From the NCBI GenBank assembly GCA_947374315.1, contig CANCBK010000029.1:1-20254 (forward strand): DNA of 20,254 nucleotides. The letters are read 5' to 3'. This stretch comes from Burkholderiaceae bacterium (GTDB taxonomy: Bacteria; Pseudomonadota; Gammaproteobacteria; Burkholderiales; Burkholderiaceae). The notes under the pieces were generated by a model. That model searched no databases. It was not told the DNA's origin and worked only from the letters and a program-made list of their open reading frames with translations. Both the position numbers and the translations under genes were made by a program. This document shows positions 1 through 7,232 of this stretch, one piece after another (position 1 is the stretch's first letter; the number at the start of each line of letters is the position of its first letter).

Positions 1-114
1 TTTAGTAACAGCTTTAATGATTTGCTCAATAGCAGAATTCAATGCAAATTCAGCTTTGGCTTTTGAGATCTCAGCGTCGTCAGCAATCGCTGCGATTAGT
101 TCTGCTTTGTTCAA
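1..114 (-). CDS. HU-family DNA-binding protein, N-terminal part (runs off window)
   Basis: The reverse strand from 114 down reads TTG AAC AAA GCA GAA, giving MNKAELIAAIADDAEISKAK and on for 38 codons to the window edge without a stop. This is the characteristic start of HU/IHF-family histone-like proteins (MNKxELIxxIA), small dimeric nucleoid proteins that bend DNA. The start codon is TTG, placed by a strong Shine-Dalgarno AAGGAG 6 nt upstream (about 121-126). Only the first helical arm is visible, so HU-alpha, HU-beta and a divergent paralogue cannot be told apart. A small hairpin lies in its leader. Confidence 0.85.
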   Translation of the reverse strand, partial: MNKAELIAAIADDAEISKAKAEFALNSAIEQIIKAVTK

Positions 115-141
115 GTGAAGCTCCTTATAGATATTGATGTC

Positions 142-156
142 AGCGCACATTGCGCT
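142..156 (-). promoter_or_regulatory. Hairpin in the leader of the HU gene
   Basis: AGCGCA-CAT-TGCGCT is a perfect 6-bp inverted repeat with a 3-nt loop. It sits about 16 nt upstream of the HU Shine-Dalgarno, inside the likely 5' UTR. It could affect mRNA stability or translation. This is inference from sequence only. Confidence 0.35.
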
Positions 157-178
157 TACATGATTTTAACCACAAAAA

Positions 179-207
179 ATTACAAAAATATAGCCGTGTC
201 ACGGCAA
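179..207 (-). promoter_or_regulatory. Candidate sigma-70 promoter for the HU gene
   Basis: On the reverse strand TTGCCG (202-207) and TGTAAT (179-184) are separated by exactly 17 bp. They match the -35 and -10 consensus at 4/6 and 5/6. The predicted start near 172 gives a leader of about 58 nt that contains the hairpin at 142-156. The -35 overlaps the terminator hairpin of the upstream gene. Confidence 0.4.
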
Positions 208-212
208 TTTTT
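186..212 (-). terminator. Likely intrinsic terminator after the one-helix protein gene
   Basis: On the reverse strand the palindrome GCCGTGACACGGC (193-205) is preceded by an A-run and followed by TATATTTTTG. It begins about 14 nt after the stop of the gene at 227-592. Stem of 5 bp with a 3-nt loop, flanked by A/T runs that can extend it. Confidence 0.55.
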
Positions 213-226
213 ATAATTATCGCCTT

Positions 227-592
227 TTACTCTTCTAAAACTGCAATATCAGACACAAAGTACTCGGTATCGCCAAAACAGGTGGTTGGCAATCCAATGT
301 GCTGATCATATTTAAGTGCCACTTTTTTACCCAAATTGGCATTAATTTTTTGCGCCACAGCATCTTCGCGGACAGTAAAGAAGAACTTTTCTGACATCGT
401 TCCGGGCATCGAAACCATGGCTAATTCACCTTCCCAGGTTTTGCATATATAACCTCGATTGGAGAACTTCTGTACATAACCAGCGCGCTCACCGTTGCCA
501 TAGCTCCAATTGAGCATAATCCAGGTGTATGCCGCTAAGCCAACCAAGCCAATCAATATCAGGCTTAAAAGCCACTTTATGAATCTATTCAT
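227..592 (-). CDS. Conserved hypothetical protein with one N-terminal membrane helix
   Basis: 121 residues. Residues 6-28 form one hydrophobic segment, probably an uncleaved anchor. The rest is a small soluble domain with a notable core (ERAGYVQKFSNRGYICKTWEG at about 35-55, then ELAMVSMPGT) and two cysteines (about C50 and C105) that could form a periplasmic disulfide. From memory, homologues are common in Betaproteobacteria, often misannotated as 6-phosphogluconate dehydrogenase. It has no dehydrogenase fold or cofactor motif, so that name should not be used. The start at 592 is supported by AAGGAA about 6 nt upstream. It forms its own unit with a terminator behind it. Function unknown. Confidence 0.85.
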   Translation of the reverse strand: MNRFIKWLLSLILIGLVGLAAYTWIMLNWSYGNGERAGYVQKFSNRGYICKTWEGELAMVSMPGTMSEKFFFTVREDAVAQKINANLGKKVALKYDQHIGLPTTCFGDTEYFVSDIAVLEE

Positions 593-755
593 GTGAATTT
601 CCTTAATAAATCATTCCTGCGACCCTTATTTGGCGCATTCTTTGTAGTCCATTTTGACCTCAATCAACATTTGAGCATAATCATTACAGAAATAGGGATG
701 AAATAGGCTGCCAACCAAATTAAAATACTAGAGTTAACGCTCATTGGTAAATCTC

Positions 756-1658
756 ATGGAACTACGGCACGTCATCTTTTTCATTTTTATTGTCTCAGCG
801 GTATACGTCTACTTTAGGGGCAAAGTGAGATTTGGTTTAGTGCGCTCACTAACAGACTACCAAGTTCTTTTGGCGCCAATTAATTGCCTGCTCTACTTGT
901 TTTCGAAAACAAAGTCTGGGGCATTTATTCCCGTGAAAGACTTTCCTGAAATGCAGGTCCTTCAGGATAACTGGGAGGTCATTCGGGATGAAGCGCTCGC
1001 TTTAAACGCAGATGGTGCCATAGCAGCTGCAACCGGTTACAACGATATTGGCTTCAACTCCTTTTTTCGGACGGGCTGGAAGCGCTTTCACCTGTACTGG
1101 TATGGCAAAGATATGCCGTCTGCCCAAACCCAGTGCCCCAAGACGGTGGCACTCCTAAAGTCCATCCCCTCAGTCAAAGCAGCGATGTTTGCTTCATTGC
1201 CGCCTGGGGCCACCCTGGTACGCCACCGCGACCCTTATGCAGGCTCGCTGCGCTATCACATTGGCCTAGTTACGCCAAATGATCCTAAGTGCTTTATTGA
1301 CGTGGATGGTGAGCGCTACTACTGGAAAGATGGGGAGCCCGTCATGTTTGATGAGACCTATATTCACTATGCTGCCAATGAAACTGATCACCAGCGCATC
1401 GTATTATTTTGCGATGTAGAGCGCCCGGTTTACACAAAGGTGGTGCAACTCTTCAACCGCTGGTTTGGGCGCTATGTCATGAGTGCCGCCTCCTCTCAAA
1501 ATGTTGAGGGAGAGAAAGTGGGGTTTGTAAATATTCTCTTTAAGTATTTCTATCACTTAAGAGCGCAGGCCAAAAAACTCAAAGCAAAACATCGTAGCGT
1601 TTATTACATTGGCAAATGGGTGCTTATTTTGGGAATTCTTTGGGCAATTTTTTGGTAA
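756..1658 (+). CDS. lpxO: LpxO-like Fe(II)/2-oxoglutarate-dependent lipid A hydroxylase (aspartyl/asparaginyl beta-hydroxylase family)
   Basis: About 300 residues, the usual length of LpxO, which 2-hydroxylates a secondary acyl chain of lipid A at the inner face of the inner membrane. Seen: an N-terminal hydrophobic segment ending in VYFRGKVR; the metal-binding H-x-D inside VRHRDPYAGSLRYHIG (H161, D163 counted from a TTG at 744); the distal histidine in DETYIHYA (H208); and a hydrophobic C-terminal tail. Blocks such as LQDNWEVIRDEA, YNDIGFNSFF and MFDETYIHYAANET match my memory of Salmonella LpxO. I chose ATG 756; TTG 744 in the same frame adds four residues. Neither has a clear Shine-Dalgarno. 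An LpxL-type acyltransferase lies 1 kb downstream, which fits a lipid A role. The exact substrate is unproven. Confidence 0.85.
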   Translation: MELRHVIFFIFIVSAVYVYFRGKVRFGLVRSLTDYQVLLAPINCLLYLFSKTKSGAFIPVKDFPEMQVLQDNWEVIRDEALALNADGAIAAATGYNDIGFNSFFRTGWKRFHLYWYGKDMPSAQTQCPKTVALLKSIPSVKAAMFASLPPGATLVRHRDPYAGSLRYHIGLVTPNDPKCFIDVDGERYYWKDGEPVMFDETYIHYAANETDHQRIVLFCDVERPVYTKVVQLFNRWFGRYVMSAASSQNVEGEKVGFVNILFKYFYHLRAQAKKLKAKHRSVYYIGKWVLILGILWAIFW

Positions 1659-1661
1659 GCG

Positions 1662-1955
1662 CTAGGGGCTCAAAATTTCAATGATTTGCTCTGGGGTGAT
1701 TGAGCCCCAGATTTCCACCCGCTTAATGCGGCTGTTTTGCCCAGATAAAAGCTGAATTTGTTTTTGTGGCACCCTGAGTTGCTTTGAAAGCCAGGACAAA
1801 AGCATCTCATTAGCCTTGTTTTCTAAGGCGGGAGCCTGCAAAGATATCTTGAGACAACCATCGTGCAAGCCGACCACCTTAGTCTGCTTTGCGCCCGGCT
1901 GACAATGCAGATTCAGCGCAATACCGGTGGGGGTTTGTTTTAACCAAATGGCCAT
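1662..1955 (-). CDS. DUF167/YggU family protein
   Basis: 97 residues from ATG 1955 (a TTG at 1961 would add two). The sequence has the DUF167 pattern: a first beta strand with GIALNLHCQPGAKQTKV, then LKISLQAPALENKANEMLL (the conserved P-x-x-G/N-K-A-N block), then the positively charged LSGQNSRIKRVEI strand. Members are small alpha/beta proteins of unknown function. It converges on lpxO with a 3-nt gap between stop codons and diverges from the carbonic anhydrase with only 25 nt between starts, so it has no independent terminator space. Only the family assignment is firm. Confidence 0.85.
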   Translation of the reverse strand: MAIWLKQTPTGIALNLHCQPGAKQTKVVGLHDGCLKISLQAPALENKANEMLLSWLSKQLRVPQKQIQLLSGQNSRIKRVEIWGSITPEQIIEILSP

Positions 1956-1968
1956 TATCAAAGTACTT

Positions 1969-1974
1969 TAAACT
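1969..1974 (+). promoter_or_regulatory. -10 hexamer TAAACT, 6 nt before the carbonic anhydrase ATG (leaderless layout)
   Basis: TAAACT-CAAACC-ATG. No Shine-Dalgarno precedes the ATG at 1981. The spacing predicts transcription starting at or next to the A of the start codon. No convincing -35 is visible. Confidence 0.4.
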
Positions 1975-1980
1975 CAAACC

Positions 1981-2646
1981 ATGATTATGAAGAACTCCAG
2001 CGCCTTAGACCAGCTATTTACAAATAATCGCAAATGGGCCGAGGCCATGGTTGCCGAGGATCCCGATTTTTTTAAACGCTTAGTCAATCAACAGGCGCCC
2101 GAATATCTTTGGATCGGCTGCTCAGATAGTCGCGTGCCTGCCAACGAAATCGTTGACCTTCTACCAGGCGAGTTATTTGTCCACCGCAATGTTGCCAATG
2201 TTGTCGTTCATACCGACCTTAATTGCTTATCGGTTATCCAATTCGCCATTGATCTGTTGAAGGTAAAGCATATTTTAGTCGTAGGTCACTATGGTTGCGC
2301 GGGCGTGCACGCCGCACTCAGCGATCGGCGTGTAGGTCTTGCTGATAACTGGTTGCGCCACGTTAAAGATGTACACCAAAAACATGGGCGCTATCTTGGC
2401 GACACTATCCCAACACCCAAACGTCAAGATCGTTTGTGCGAATTAAATGTCATTGAACAAGTGGTGAATGTTTGTGAAACCACGATAGTGCAAGATGCGT
2501 GGGCTAGGGGTCAAGATCTCACAGTGCACGGCTGGACTTATCGCCTCGAGACTGGCCTGGTAAATGACTTGGGGATGTCAATCAGCTCTACCGAAGAGAT
2601 GAGCCAGCGTTATGCCAAATCTCTATCTCGCTACGATGCTCAATAA
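1981..2646 (+). CDS. can: Beta-class carbonic anhydrase
   Basis: 221 residues; reversible hydration of CO2 to bicarbonate in the cytoplasm, supplying bicarbonate for carboxylation reactions. Zinc ligands are present: C47 and D49 in WIGCSDSRVP, and H103 and C106 in VVGHYGCAG. The Asp-Arg pair D49/R51 of the active site is intact. It is close in length and sequence to E. coli Can (YadF). Two near-identical starts exist, ATG 1981 and ATG 1987; the second gives MKNSSALD, closer to E. coli MKDIDTL. There is no Shine-Dalgarno, but a -10-like hexamer lies 6 nt before 1981. The acyltransferase gene follows 2 nt after the stop and is probably cotranscribed. Confidence 0.95.
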   Translation: MIMKNSSALDQLFTNNRKWAEAMVAEDPDFFKRLVNQQAPEYLWIGCSDSRVPANEIVDLLPGELFVHRNVANVVVHTDLNCLSVIQFAIDLLKVKHILVVGHYGCAGVHAALSDRRVGLADNWLRHVKDVHQKHGRYLGDTIPTPKRQDRLCELNVIEQVVNVCETTIVQDAWARGQDLTVHGWTYRLETGLVNDLGMSISSTEEMSQRYAKSLSRYDAQ

Positions 2647-2648
2647 GT

Positions 2649-3542
2649 TTGGTCTTGTTTAAAACCTTTTCAAATTATTCTGCCGTCGCCCTCCTCAAGC
2701 TTCTGGCAACCCTTCCCTATAAGCTATTAGTCTCCTTGGGCTATGGCTTGGGATACCTTGCGGCACGCATACCCAGTGAGCGCAATCGCGTTGTGATAAC
2801 AAACCTTCAACTCTGTTTCCCAGAATTAAATACGCAAGAAATTGATCAACTGAGAAAACAGCATTGGCGATTGCTAGGCCGTAGCTTGGTTGAGAAAAGC
2901 ATTATTTGGTTGGGTAGCAAAAAACAGCTGAGCCAAATGATTGAGGTGAAATCAGAGATTGACCTTGGTGATAGACAGCCTCGCATTTTGGTGAACATGC
3001 ACTTCGTTGGCATTGAGGGCAGCATTATTTTGAGCGCACTCGCAAAAGACAAAGGCTGGCCACGCACCTCTGGATTTTTTCAGAGAATGAAAAGCCCCTT
3101 CTTCAATAAAAAAATTGTTGAATGGCGCAATCGTTTTGGTGGCAACTCTATTGATCGCCAAGGAAACACTCTTGAACTCATACGAGAAATCCGCAAGGGT
3201 AGCTTCATCATCATCGCGCCTGATATAGACCTAGGTCTTAAAGACTCTACCTTTGCCCCCTTCTTTGGCATTCCAACCAATACGATTACGGCGGTATCGC
3301 GCCTTGCCAAAATTACCGGGGCGCAGGTCTGCATGATGGTGACTGCCCTCAAAAAAAATGAGGCTGGTTATGTTTGCACCATTAGCAAGCCCCTGGAAGA
3401 CTTTCCGACCGAGGACCCCGAGGCGGATACCGCAAGGCTAAACCAGATATTTGAGAAAGAAATTCGCCTCAGACCCGCGGAATACTATTGGGTTCACAAG
3501 CGCTTTAAAAACCGGCCGTTTAACGAAGCAAGCCCCTATTAA
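2649..3542 (+). CDS. LpxL/LpxM-type lysophospholipid (lipid A) acyltransferase
   Basis: 297 residues. Inner-membrane enzyme family that moves a secondary acyl chain from acyl-ACP to a lipid A precursor. Seen: a hydrophobic N-terminal segment at about 11-40; the HX4E catalytic motif as NMHFVGIEGS (H118, E123); the PDxD-G-like block APDIDLGLKDSTFAPFFGIPT at about 190-210; and the C-terminal signature EYYWVHKRFKNRP. This matches the LPLAT family (bacterial lipid A biosynthesis acyltransferase). Whether it adds the first (LpxL) or second (LpxM) chain cannot be told. The start is TTG 2649, 2 nt after the carbonic anhydrase stop, with TTG 2655 as an alternative; no clear Shine-Dalgarno, so translation is probably coupled. 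With LpxO nearby, a lipid A theme is likely. Confidence 0.85.
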   Translation: MVLFKTFSNYSAVALLKLLATLPYKLLVSLGYGLGYLAARIPSERNRVVITNLQLCFPELNTQEIDQLRKQHWRLLGRSLVEKSIIWLGSKKQLSQMIEVKSEIDLGDRQPRILVNMHFVGIEGSIILSALAKDKGWPRTSGFFQRMKSPFFNKKIVEWRNRFGGNSIDRQGNTLELIREIRKGSFIIIAPDIDLGLKDSTFAPFFGIPTNTITAVSRLAKITGAQVCMMVTALKKNEAGYVCTISKPLEDFPTEDPEADTARLNQIFEKEIRLRPAEYYWVHKRFKNRPFNEASPY

Positions 3543-3568
3543 CCCTTCTACTAGAAGCGCTTTTGTCC

Positions 3569-3574
3569 TATCAT
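3569..3574 (+). promoter_or_regulatory. -10 hexamer TATCAT, 6 nt before the metallophosphoesterase ATG (leaderless layout)
   Basis: TATCAT-TAAAGG-ATG. The AAAGG resembles a Shine-Dalgarno but directly abuts the ATG at 3581, too close to work as one. The hexamer position predicts a start at the ATG itself. Confidence 0.45.
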
Positions 3575-3580
3575 TAAAGG

Positions 3581-4333
3581 ATGAGTGAGCGTATTGGACT
3601 ATTTGCCGACCTGCATAGCAATTTAGAAGCTTTTGATGCCTGCATGGAGCAGGCTGAAGAGCTTGGTGTTACGCGCATGGTTTTCTTGGGGGATTTGGTT
3701 GGATACAATGCCGATCCCTGTGCCCTAGTTGATCGCATCGGCGAAATGGTTGCCAATAATCGTGCGATTGCCGTCCTGGGAAATCATGATCAGGCGGTCT
3801 TTGAAGATCATCGCGATCAAATGAATGCCAGTGCGAATGCCGCAATTGAATGGACCAAAGGTCAACTCAATTCCACACAAGTACAGTTCTTAAAAGACTT
3901 GCCGTTAATAGTCAAAGAGGGGGACATGTGTTTTGTACATGCCTCTGCGCATAATCCGGCGGACTGGAACTACATTACGGACAGCATGAGTGCGTGGCGC
4001 TGCGCACAAAGCGCAGAGAAGCCATACACCTTCGTTGGGCATGCCCATGAGCAATCACTCTTCTATCAAAGCGCAGTCGGCAAACTCATTCGTTTTGCTC
4101 CTCACCCAGGAGACGGAGTTCCAGTGATGCATCATCGCCAATGGGTTGGCGTAGTGGGGTCTGCTGGCCAACCTAGGGATGGAAATCCTGAGGCTTGCTT
4201 CGCTGTATTTGAGCCTGAATTAGAGCTCCTCACCTTTCATCGAACTCCTTACGATCATTTCACCGCCGCAGATAAAGTGCGCCGCGCTGGCTTGCCAGAG
4301 GAGCTTGCAAACCGTCTAATCACGGGCAAATAA
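3581..4333 (+). CDS. Calcineurin-like metallophosphoesterase (protein phosphatase-like)
   Basis: 250 residues with the full binuclear-metal motif set: D-x-H in LFADLHSN (D10, H12), GDLVGY (D38), GNHD (N68, H69), FVHASAHN (H120, H124) and GHAHEQ (H154, H156). The layout resembles the YfcE/PrpE-like bacterial group, which includes protein phosphatases and phosphodiesterases. The gene ends 7 nt before a Ser/Thr kinase gene, so reversal of that kinase's phosphorylation is the most economical role. That is inferred from context, not from the motifs. The start at 3581 has no usable Shine-Dalgarno. A cyclic-nucleotide or phospholipid phosphodiesterase activity cannot be excluded. Confidence 0.85.
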   Translation: MSERIGLFADLHSNLEAFDACMEQAEELGVTRMVFLGDLVGYNADPCALVDRIGEMVANNRAIAVLGNHDQAVFEDHRDQMNASANAAIEWTKGQLNSTQVQFLKDLPLIVKEGDMCFVHASAHNPADWNYITDSMSAWRCAQSAEKPYTFVGHAHEQSLFYQSAVGKLIRFAPHPGDGVPVMHHRQWVGVVGSAGQPRDGNPEACFAVFEPELELLTFHRTPYDHFTAADKVRRAGLPEELANRLITGK

Positions 4334-4334
4334 T
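4329..4334 (+). promoter_or_regulatory. AATAAT hexamer 6 nt before the kinase ATG (possible internal leaderless promoter)
   Basis: AATAAT-TCAACT-ATG, a 5/6 match to TATAAT at the same 6-nt spacing as other Shine-Dalgarno-less genes here. It overlaps the stop codon of the phosphoesterase gene, so coincidence is possible. Confidence 0.25.
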
Positions 4335-4340
4335 TCAACT

Positions 4341-5759
4341 ATGGCGATGAATACGAATATCGAAGCGGTTGATGAAATTTTTCAAGATGGCAAGGTTGTG
4401 GATGGATTTGTTTTAGGCTCTGAAGTTCATCGTGGCGGGATGGCCAGCCTATACTCGGCGACTAAAGAAGGTATCGATGTCCCTATTCTGCTAAAAATTC
4501 CGAGGGTAGGACGCGATCAGCCGGTTGAAAGTCTGATTAGCTTTGAAACTGAATTAACCATCCTACGCTCACTCAAAAGCCCTTATGTGCCCAAATATTT
4601 AGGCTCTGGGAATATGGCTACCCGCCCCTACATCGCGATGGAACGTGTTGCAGGTCGCCCGCTTGAAGACTTCATTAAAGAAGGTAAGAAATTTACAGTC
4701 GATGAAGTGATCCGAATTGGCGCTGACTTAGCGCAAGCGGTGCAATCACTTCATGCACAAGATGCCATTCACCTAGATATCAAGCCTGAAAATATTCTGA
4801 TCGACGACAAAGGCAAGTTAACACTGATTGACTTTGGCTTATCGCATCATGACCGCTTCCCTGATTTACTCGCAGAAGAAATGCGAAAGGGAATTGGTTC
4901 GGCGCCCTACATCTCGCCGGAGCAAGTCACCGGCATTCGCTCGGACTATCGTAGTGATATTTTTTCTATTGGCGTCATCATGTATGAGCTGTTGACGGGA
5001 GAACTTCCTTTTGGCAACCCGCAGACCATGAGTGGTTTACGCAAAAGGGTGTGGGCACAGGCATTTCCTCCACGAGCAATCCGAAAAGAGATTCCACGCT
5101 GGCTACAAGAAGTCATTTTGCGCTGCCTGGAGCCTCGCGCAGCAGATCGCTATCAGAGCGCTACTCGCTTACGCCAAGTATTGCTCGACCCTGAAGGCAT
5201 TAAGCTCACAGAGCGATCTGAGCGAGTCGACCCATTAAGTTTTTGGGAGAACCTCAAGCGCATGTTTCGTGCGGCAGGCTATGAGCCCTCGCCAAGCCCG
5301 AGGCCCAGCATGGGAAATTATGATGCTCCGTTAATGATTGCGGCAATCGACACGCGGCAATCGGATACCGATCTGCGCGAGCGCATGCAAACAACCGCTA
5401 AAAATTTATTGTATGCATATCCTGAAAGTCGCTTAGTGTGCCTCAGTACCATTGCAAGCACACCTACCTTTGAGGGCAACCAAGAAAGCGAAACCGCTAG
5501 TGGTATTGTGCGCGGTCACTTGGTGCAGCTAATGGAATGGGCAAAGCCACTGAAGTTGCCGCCAGAAAGAATTTCATATCACGTGCTAGAAGCGCTCGAT
5601 CCAGCAAGCCGAATTGTAGAGTTCGCCAAAGATAATGATGCTTCACTTATCTTGATTGGCGCCTCTCACAAACTACCAAATAAAGTCACGCCTTGGCGAA
5701 CTTCAATGACTAAGATTGTTGAAGAGGCCCCCTGTAGCGTTCACATTGTTCGCACCTAG
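4341..5759 (+). CDS. Ser/Thr protein kinase fused to a universal stress protein domain
   Basis: 472 residues in two parts. The kinase domain (about 20-285) has a glycine-rich start (LGSEVHRGGMASLYSA), the ATP lysine K52 in ILLKIP, the catalytic loop HLDIKPEN (H144-N151, with Leu for the usual Arg of HRD), DFG (D164), SPE (192-194) and SDIFSIGVIMYELLTGELPF. After a proline-rich linker (about 314-328) comes a UspA-like domain (about 329-472) with the opening strand LMIAAIDTR and a closing LILIGASHK...CSVHIVR. No transmembrane helix is seen, so it is cytosolic. Loss of the HRD arginine usually means activity without activation-loop phosphorylation. The phosphoesterase gene lies 7 nt upstream, forming a likely kinase/phosphatase pair. 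ATG 4347 is an alternative start. Confidence 0.9.
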   Translation: MAMNTNIEAVDEIFQDGKVVDGFVLGSEVHRGGMASLYSATKEGIDVPILLKIPRVGRDQPVESLISFETELTILRSLKSPYVPKYLGSGNMATRPYIAMERVAGRPLEDFIKEGKKFTVDEVIRIGADLAQAVQSLHAQDAIHLDIKPENILIDDKGKLTLIDFGLSHHDRFPDLLAEEMRKGIGSAPYISPEQVTGIRSDYRSDIFSIGVIMYELLTGELPFGNPQTMSGLRKRVWAQAFPPRAIRKEIPRWLQEVILRCLEPRAADRYQSATRLRQVLLDPEGIKLTERSERVDPLSFWENLKRMFRAAGYEPSPSPRPSMGNYDAPLMIAAIDTRQSDTDLRERMQTTAKNLLYAYPESRLVCLSTIASTPTFEGNQESETASGIVRGHLVQLMEWAKPLKLPPERISYHVLEALDPASRIVEFAKDNDASLILIGASHKLPNKVTPWRTSMTKIVEEAPCSVHIVRT

Positions 5760-5779
5760 ATCATCTATCTGATCTAGGT
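5754..5779. terminator. Perfect 10-bp inverted repeat between convergent kinase and dctA genes
   Basis: ACCTAGATCA (5754-5763) and TGATCTAGGT (5770-5779) flank a 6-nt loop. The kinase stop codon TAG (5757-5759) lies inside the left arm. There is no T-run on either side, so an intrinsic terminator is not certain. A bidirectional barrier or 3'-end stabiliser is equally possible. Confidence 0.5.
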
Positions 5780-5801
5780 AGCAAGGACCAATAGATAAAA
5801 G

Positions 5802-7130
5802 TTAATGCATTTTTTCGTGTTGCTGATCCAGCACGACCTCTGGTTCCTGAGCCTCGACCCAGCCATCACGATTGAGTGCGGCAGTGAGTTGCTTTTGATC
5901 CAGCTCGCCAGTCCAGCGCGCCACCACAATCGTGGCTACACCGTTACCAACCAAGTTGGTTAGCGCGCGTGCTTCGGACATGAATCTATCAATGCCCAAA
6001 ATGATTGCCAAGCCAGCAACAGGCACATTTCCAACGGCAGAGAGAGTCGCTGCCAACACAATAAATCCGCTACCAGTAACGCCTGCAGCTCCCTTCGAGG
6101 TCAGAAGCAATACCAACAAGAGCGTGATCTGTTGCGTAATTGTCATTGGCGTATCTGTTGCCTGAGCAATAAAGACGGCAGCCATCGTTAAATAAATTGA
6201 AGTGCCGTCAAGATTGAACGAGTACCCCGTTGGAATAACCAATCCTACGCAACTTTTCTTGGCACCCAATAACTCCATCTTCTCCATCATGCGCGGTAAG
6301 ACAGATTCCGAAGAAGATGTGCCCAAAACAATTAGAAGCTCTTCTTTAATATAGCGCACAAACTTAAAAATATTGAAGCCGTTGAGTCGCGCGATAAGGC
6401 CCAACACAATGAACACGAAAACTAGGCAGGTGAGATAAAAAGCACCCATCAATTTTCCTAAGGAAAATAAGGATCCGATTCCGTATTTGCCAATCGTAAA
6501 GGCCATCGCACCAAATGCGCCGATGGGTGCGAATTTCATAATGATGCCAACGATGTCGAATAGAACATGTGATGTCTTTTCGATCAAATCAAATACCATG
6601 GTTCCGCGACCGCCGAACTTGTGCAAGGCAAAACCGAATAGAACTGCAATAAAGAGAATTTGTAAAATCTCTCCTTTTGCAAATGCATCAACTACCGTAC
6701 TCGGAATAATATTGAGCAGGAACTCCGTAGTGGTTCCTATCTTGCCGGGGCCGGTGTAGGCTGCAATTCCTTTGGTATCCAAGCTTGCAGGATCAATGTT
6801 CATGCCAGCCCCAGGCTGAAGCACATTGACCACGACCAAACCAACCATGAGGGCGATTGTGCTCACCACCTCAAAATACAAAAGAGCTAGGCCGCCGGTC
6901 TTGCCAACCTTCTTCATATCTTCCATGCCAGCAATGCCGAGCACCACGGTACAAAAAATAATAGGGCCAATCAACATCTTGATGCCTTTAATAAAGGCAT
7001 CCCCAAACGGCTTCATATCCACCCCCAGCGAAGGATAGAAATGCCCCAGCAATACCCCAATTACAACTGCTGTAAGTACTTGAAAATAAAGAATTTTATA
7101 AATTGGTGGTTTTTTTAATGGGGTAGTCAA
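5802..7130 (-). CDS. dctA: C4-dicarboxylate:cation symporter DctA
   Basis: 442 residues (E. coli DctA is 428). Imports succinate, fumarate and malate with cations through the inner membrane. The DAACS-family marks are present: many hydrophobic segments; [30 protein letters not shown] near the N-terminus; the serine-rich hairpin motif [13 protein letters not shown]; and the substrate-binding [23 protein letters not shown] and [21 protein letters not shown] blocks. The KPFGD and GTSS pattern favours DctA over glutamate carriers such as GltP. The start is TTG 7130, fixed by Shine-Dalgarno AAGGAAG about 5-7 nt upstream. It stands alone with no dctB/dctD regulators in the window. A palindrome at 7166-7176 lies in its upstream region. 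Confidence 0.92.
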   Translation of the reverse strand: MTTPLKKPPIYKILYFQVLTAVVIGVLLGHFYPSLGVDMKPFGDAFIKGIKMLIGPIIFCTVVLGIAGMEDMKKVGKTGGLALLYFEVVSTIALMVGLVVVNVLQPGAGMNIDPASLDTKGIAAYTGPGKIGTTTEFLLNIIPSTVVDAFAKGEILQILFIAVLFGFALHKFGGRGTMVFDLIEKTSHVLFDIVGIIMKFAPIGAFGAMAFTIGKYGIGSLFSLGKLMGAFYLTCLVFVFIVLGLIARLNGFNIFKFVRYIKEELLIVLGTSSSESVLPRMMEKMELLGAKKSCVGLVIPTGYSFNLDGTSIYLTMAAVFIAQATDTPMTITQQITLLLVLLLTSKGAAGVTGSGFIVLAATLSAVGNVPVAGLAIILGIDRFMSEARALTNLVGNGVATIVVARWTGELDQKQLTAALNRDGWVEAQEPEVVLDQQHEKMH

Positions 7131-7165
7131 TTTAGCTTCCTTTATTCAATAAGGGGGTAGTAATA

Positions 7166-7176
7166 AGCACGGTGCT
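7166..7176. promoter_or_regulatory. Palindrome AGCACGGTGCT upstream of dctA
   Basis: An 11-bp near-perfect palindrome (5-bp arms, 1-nt centre) about 36 nt upstream of the dctA TTG, in the divergent region shared with the pseudouridine synthase gene. It could be an operator. The reverse strand also carries TATGAT close by (7185-7190) as a candidate dctA -10. Confidence 0.25.
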
Positions 7177-7220
7177 GTGACCCGATCATACCTCTAGCCA
7201 AATAAATTGTGTGCTTGCCC

Positions 7221-7226
7221 GATAAT
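7221..7226 (+). promoter_or_regulatory. GATAAT hexamer 6 nt before the pseudouridine synthase ATG
   Basis: GATAAT-GTAGGC-ATG, a 5/6 match to TATAAT at the same spacing as the other Shine-Dalgarno-less genes. The gene lies divergent from dctA, so it needs a promoter in this 102-bp gap. Confidence 0.35.
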
Positions 7227-7232
7227 GTAGGC

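Noticed and set aside
626..727. Minus-strand frame of about 33 codons ending DYAQMLIEVKMDYKECAK between the 227-592 gene and lpxO
   Set aside because: The composition looks protein-like and it may be a remnant, but it has no clear start or Shine-Dalgarno and I recognise no family. Kept out of the feature list for lack of support.
2846..3352. Three overlapping minus-strand open frames inside the acyltransferase gene
   Set aside because: They are shadows of a gene with intact HX4E and other family motifs on the plus strand, and their translations look like low-complexity antisense protein.
3574..3580. AAAGG before ATG 3581 as a Shine-Dalgarno
   Set aside because: It touches the start codon, leaving no spacer. 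The same applies to AAGGG before ATG 18199.
5932..7038. Plus-strand open frames inside dctA
   Set aside because: Antisense to a full-length transporter gene; compositions rich in Pro/Thr/Ser typical of shadow frames.
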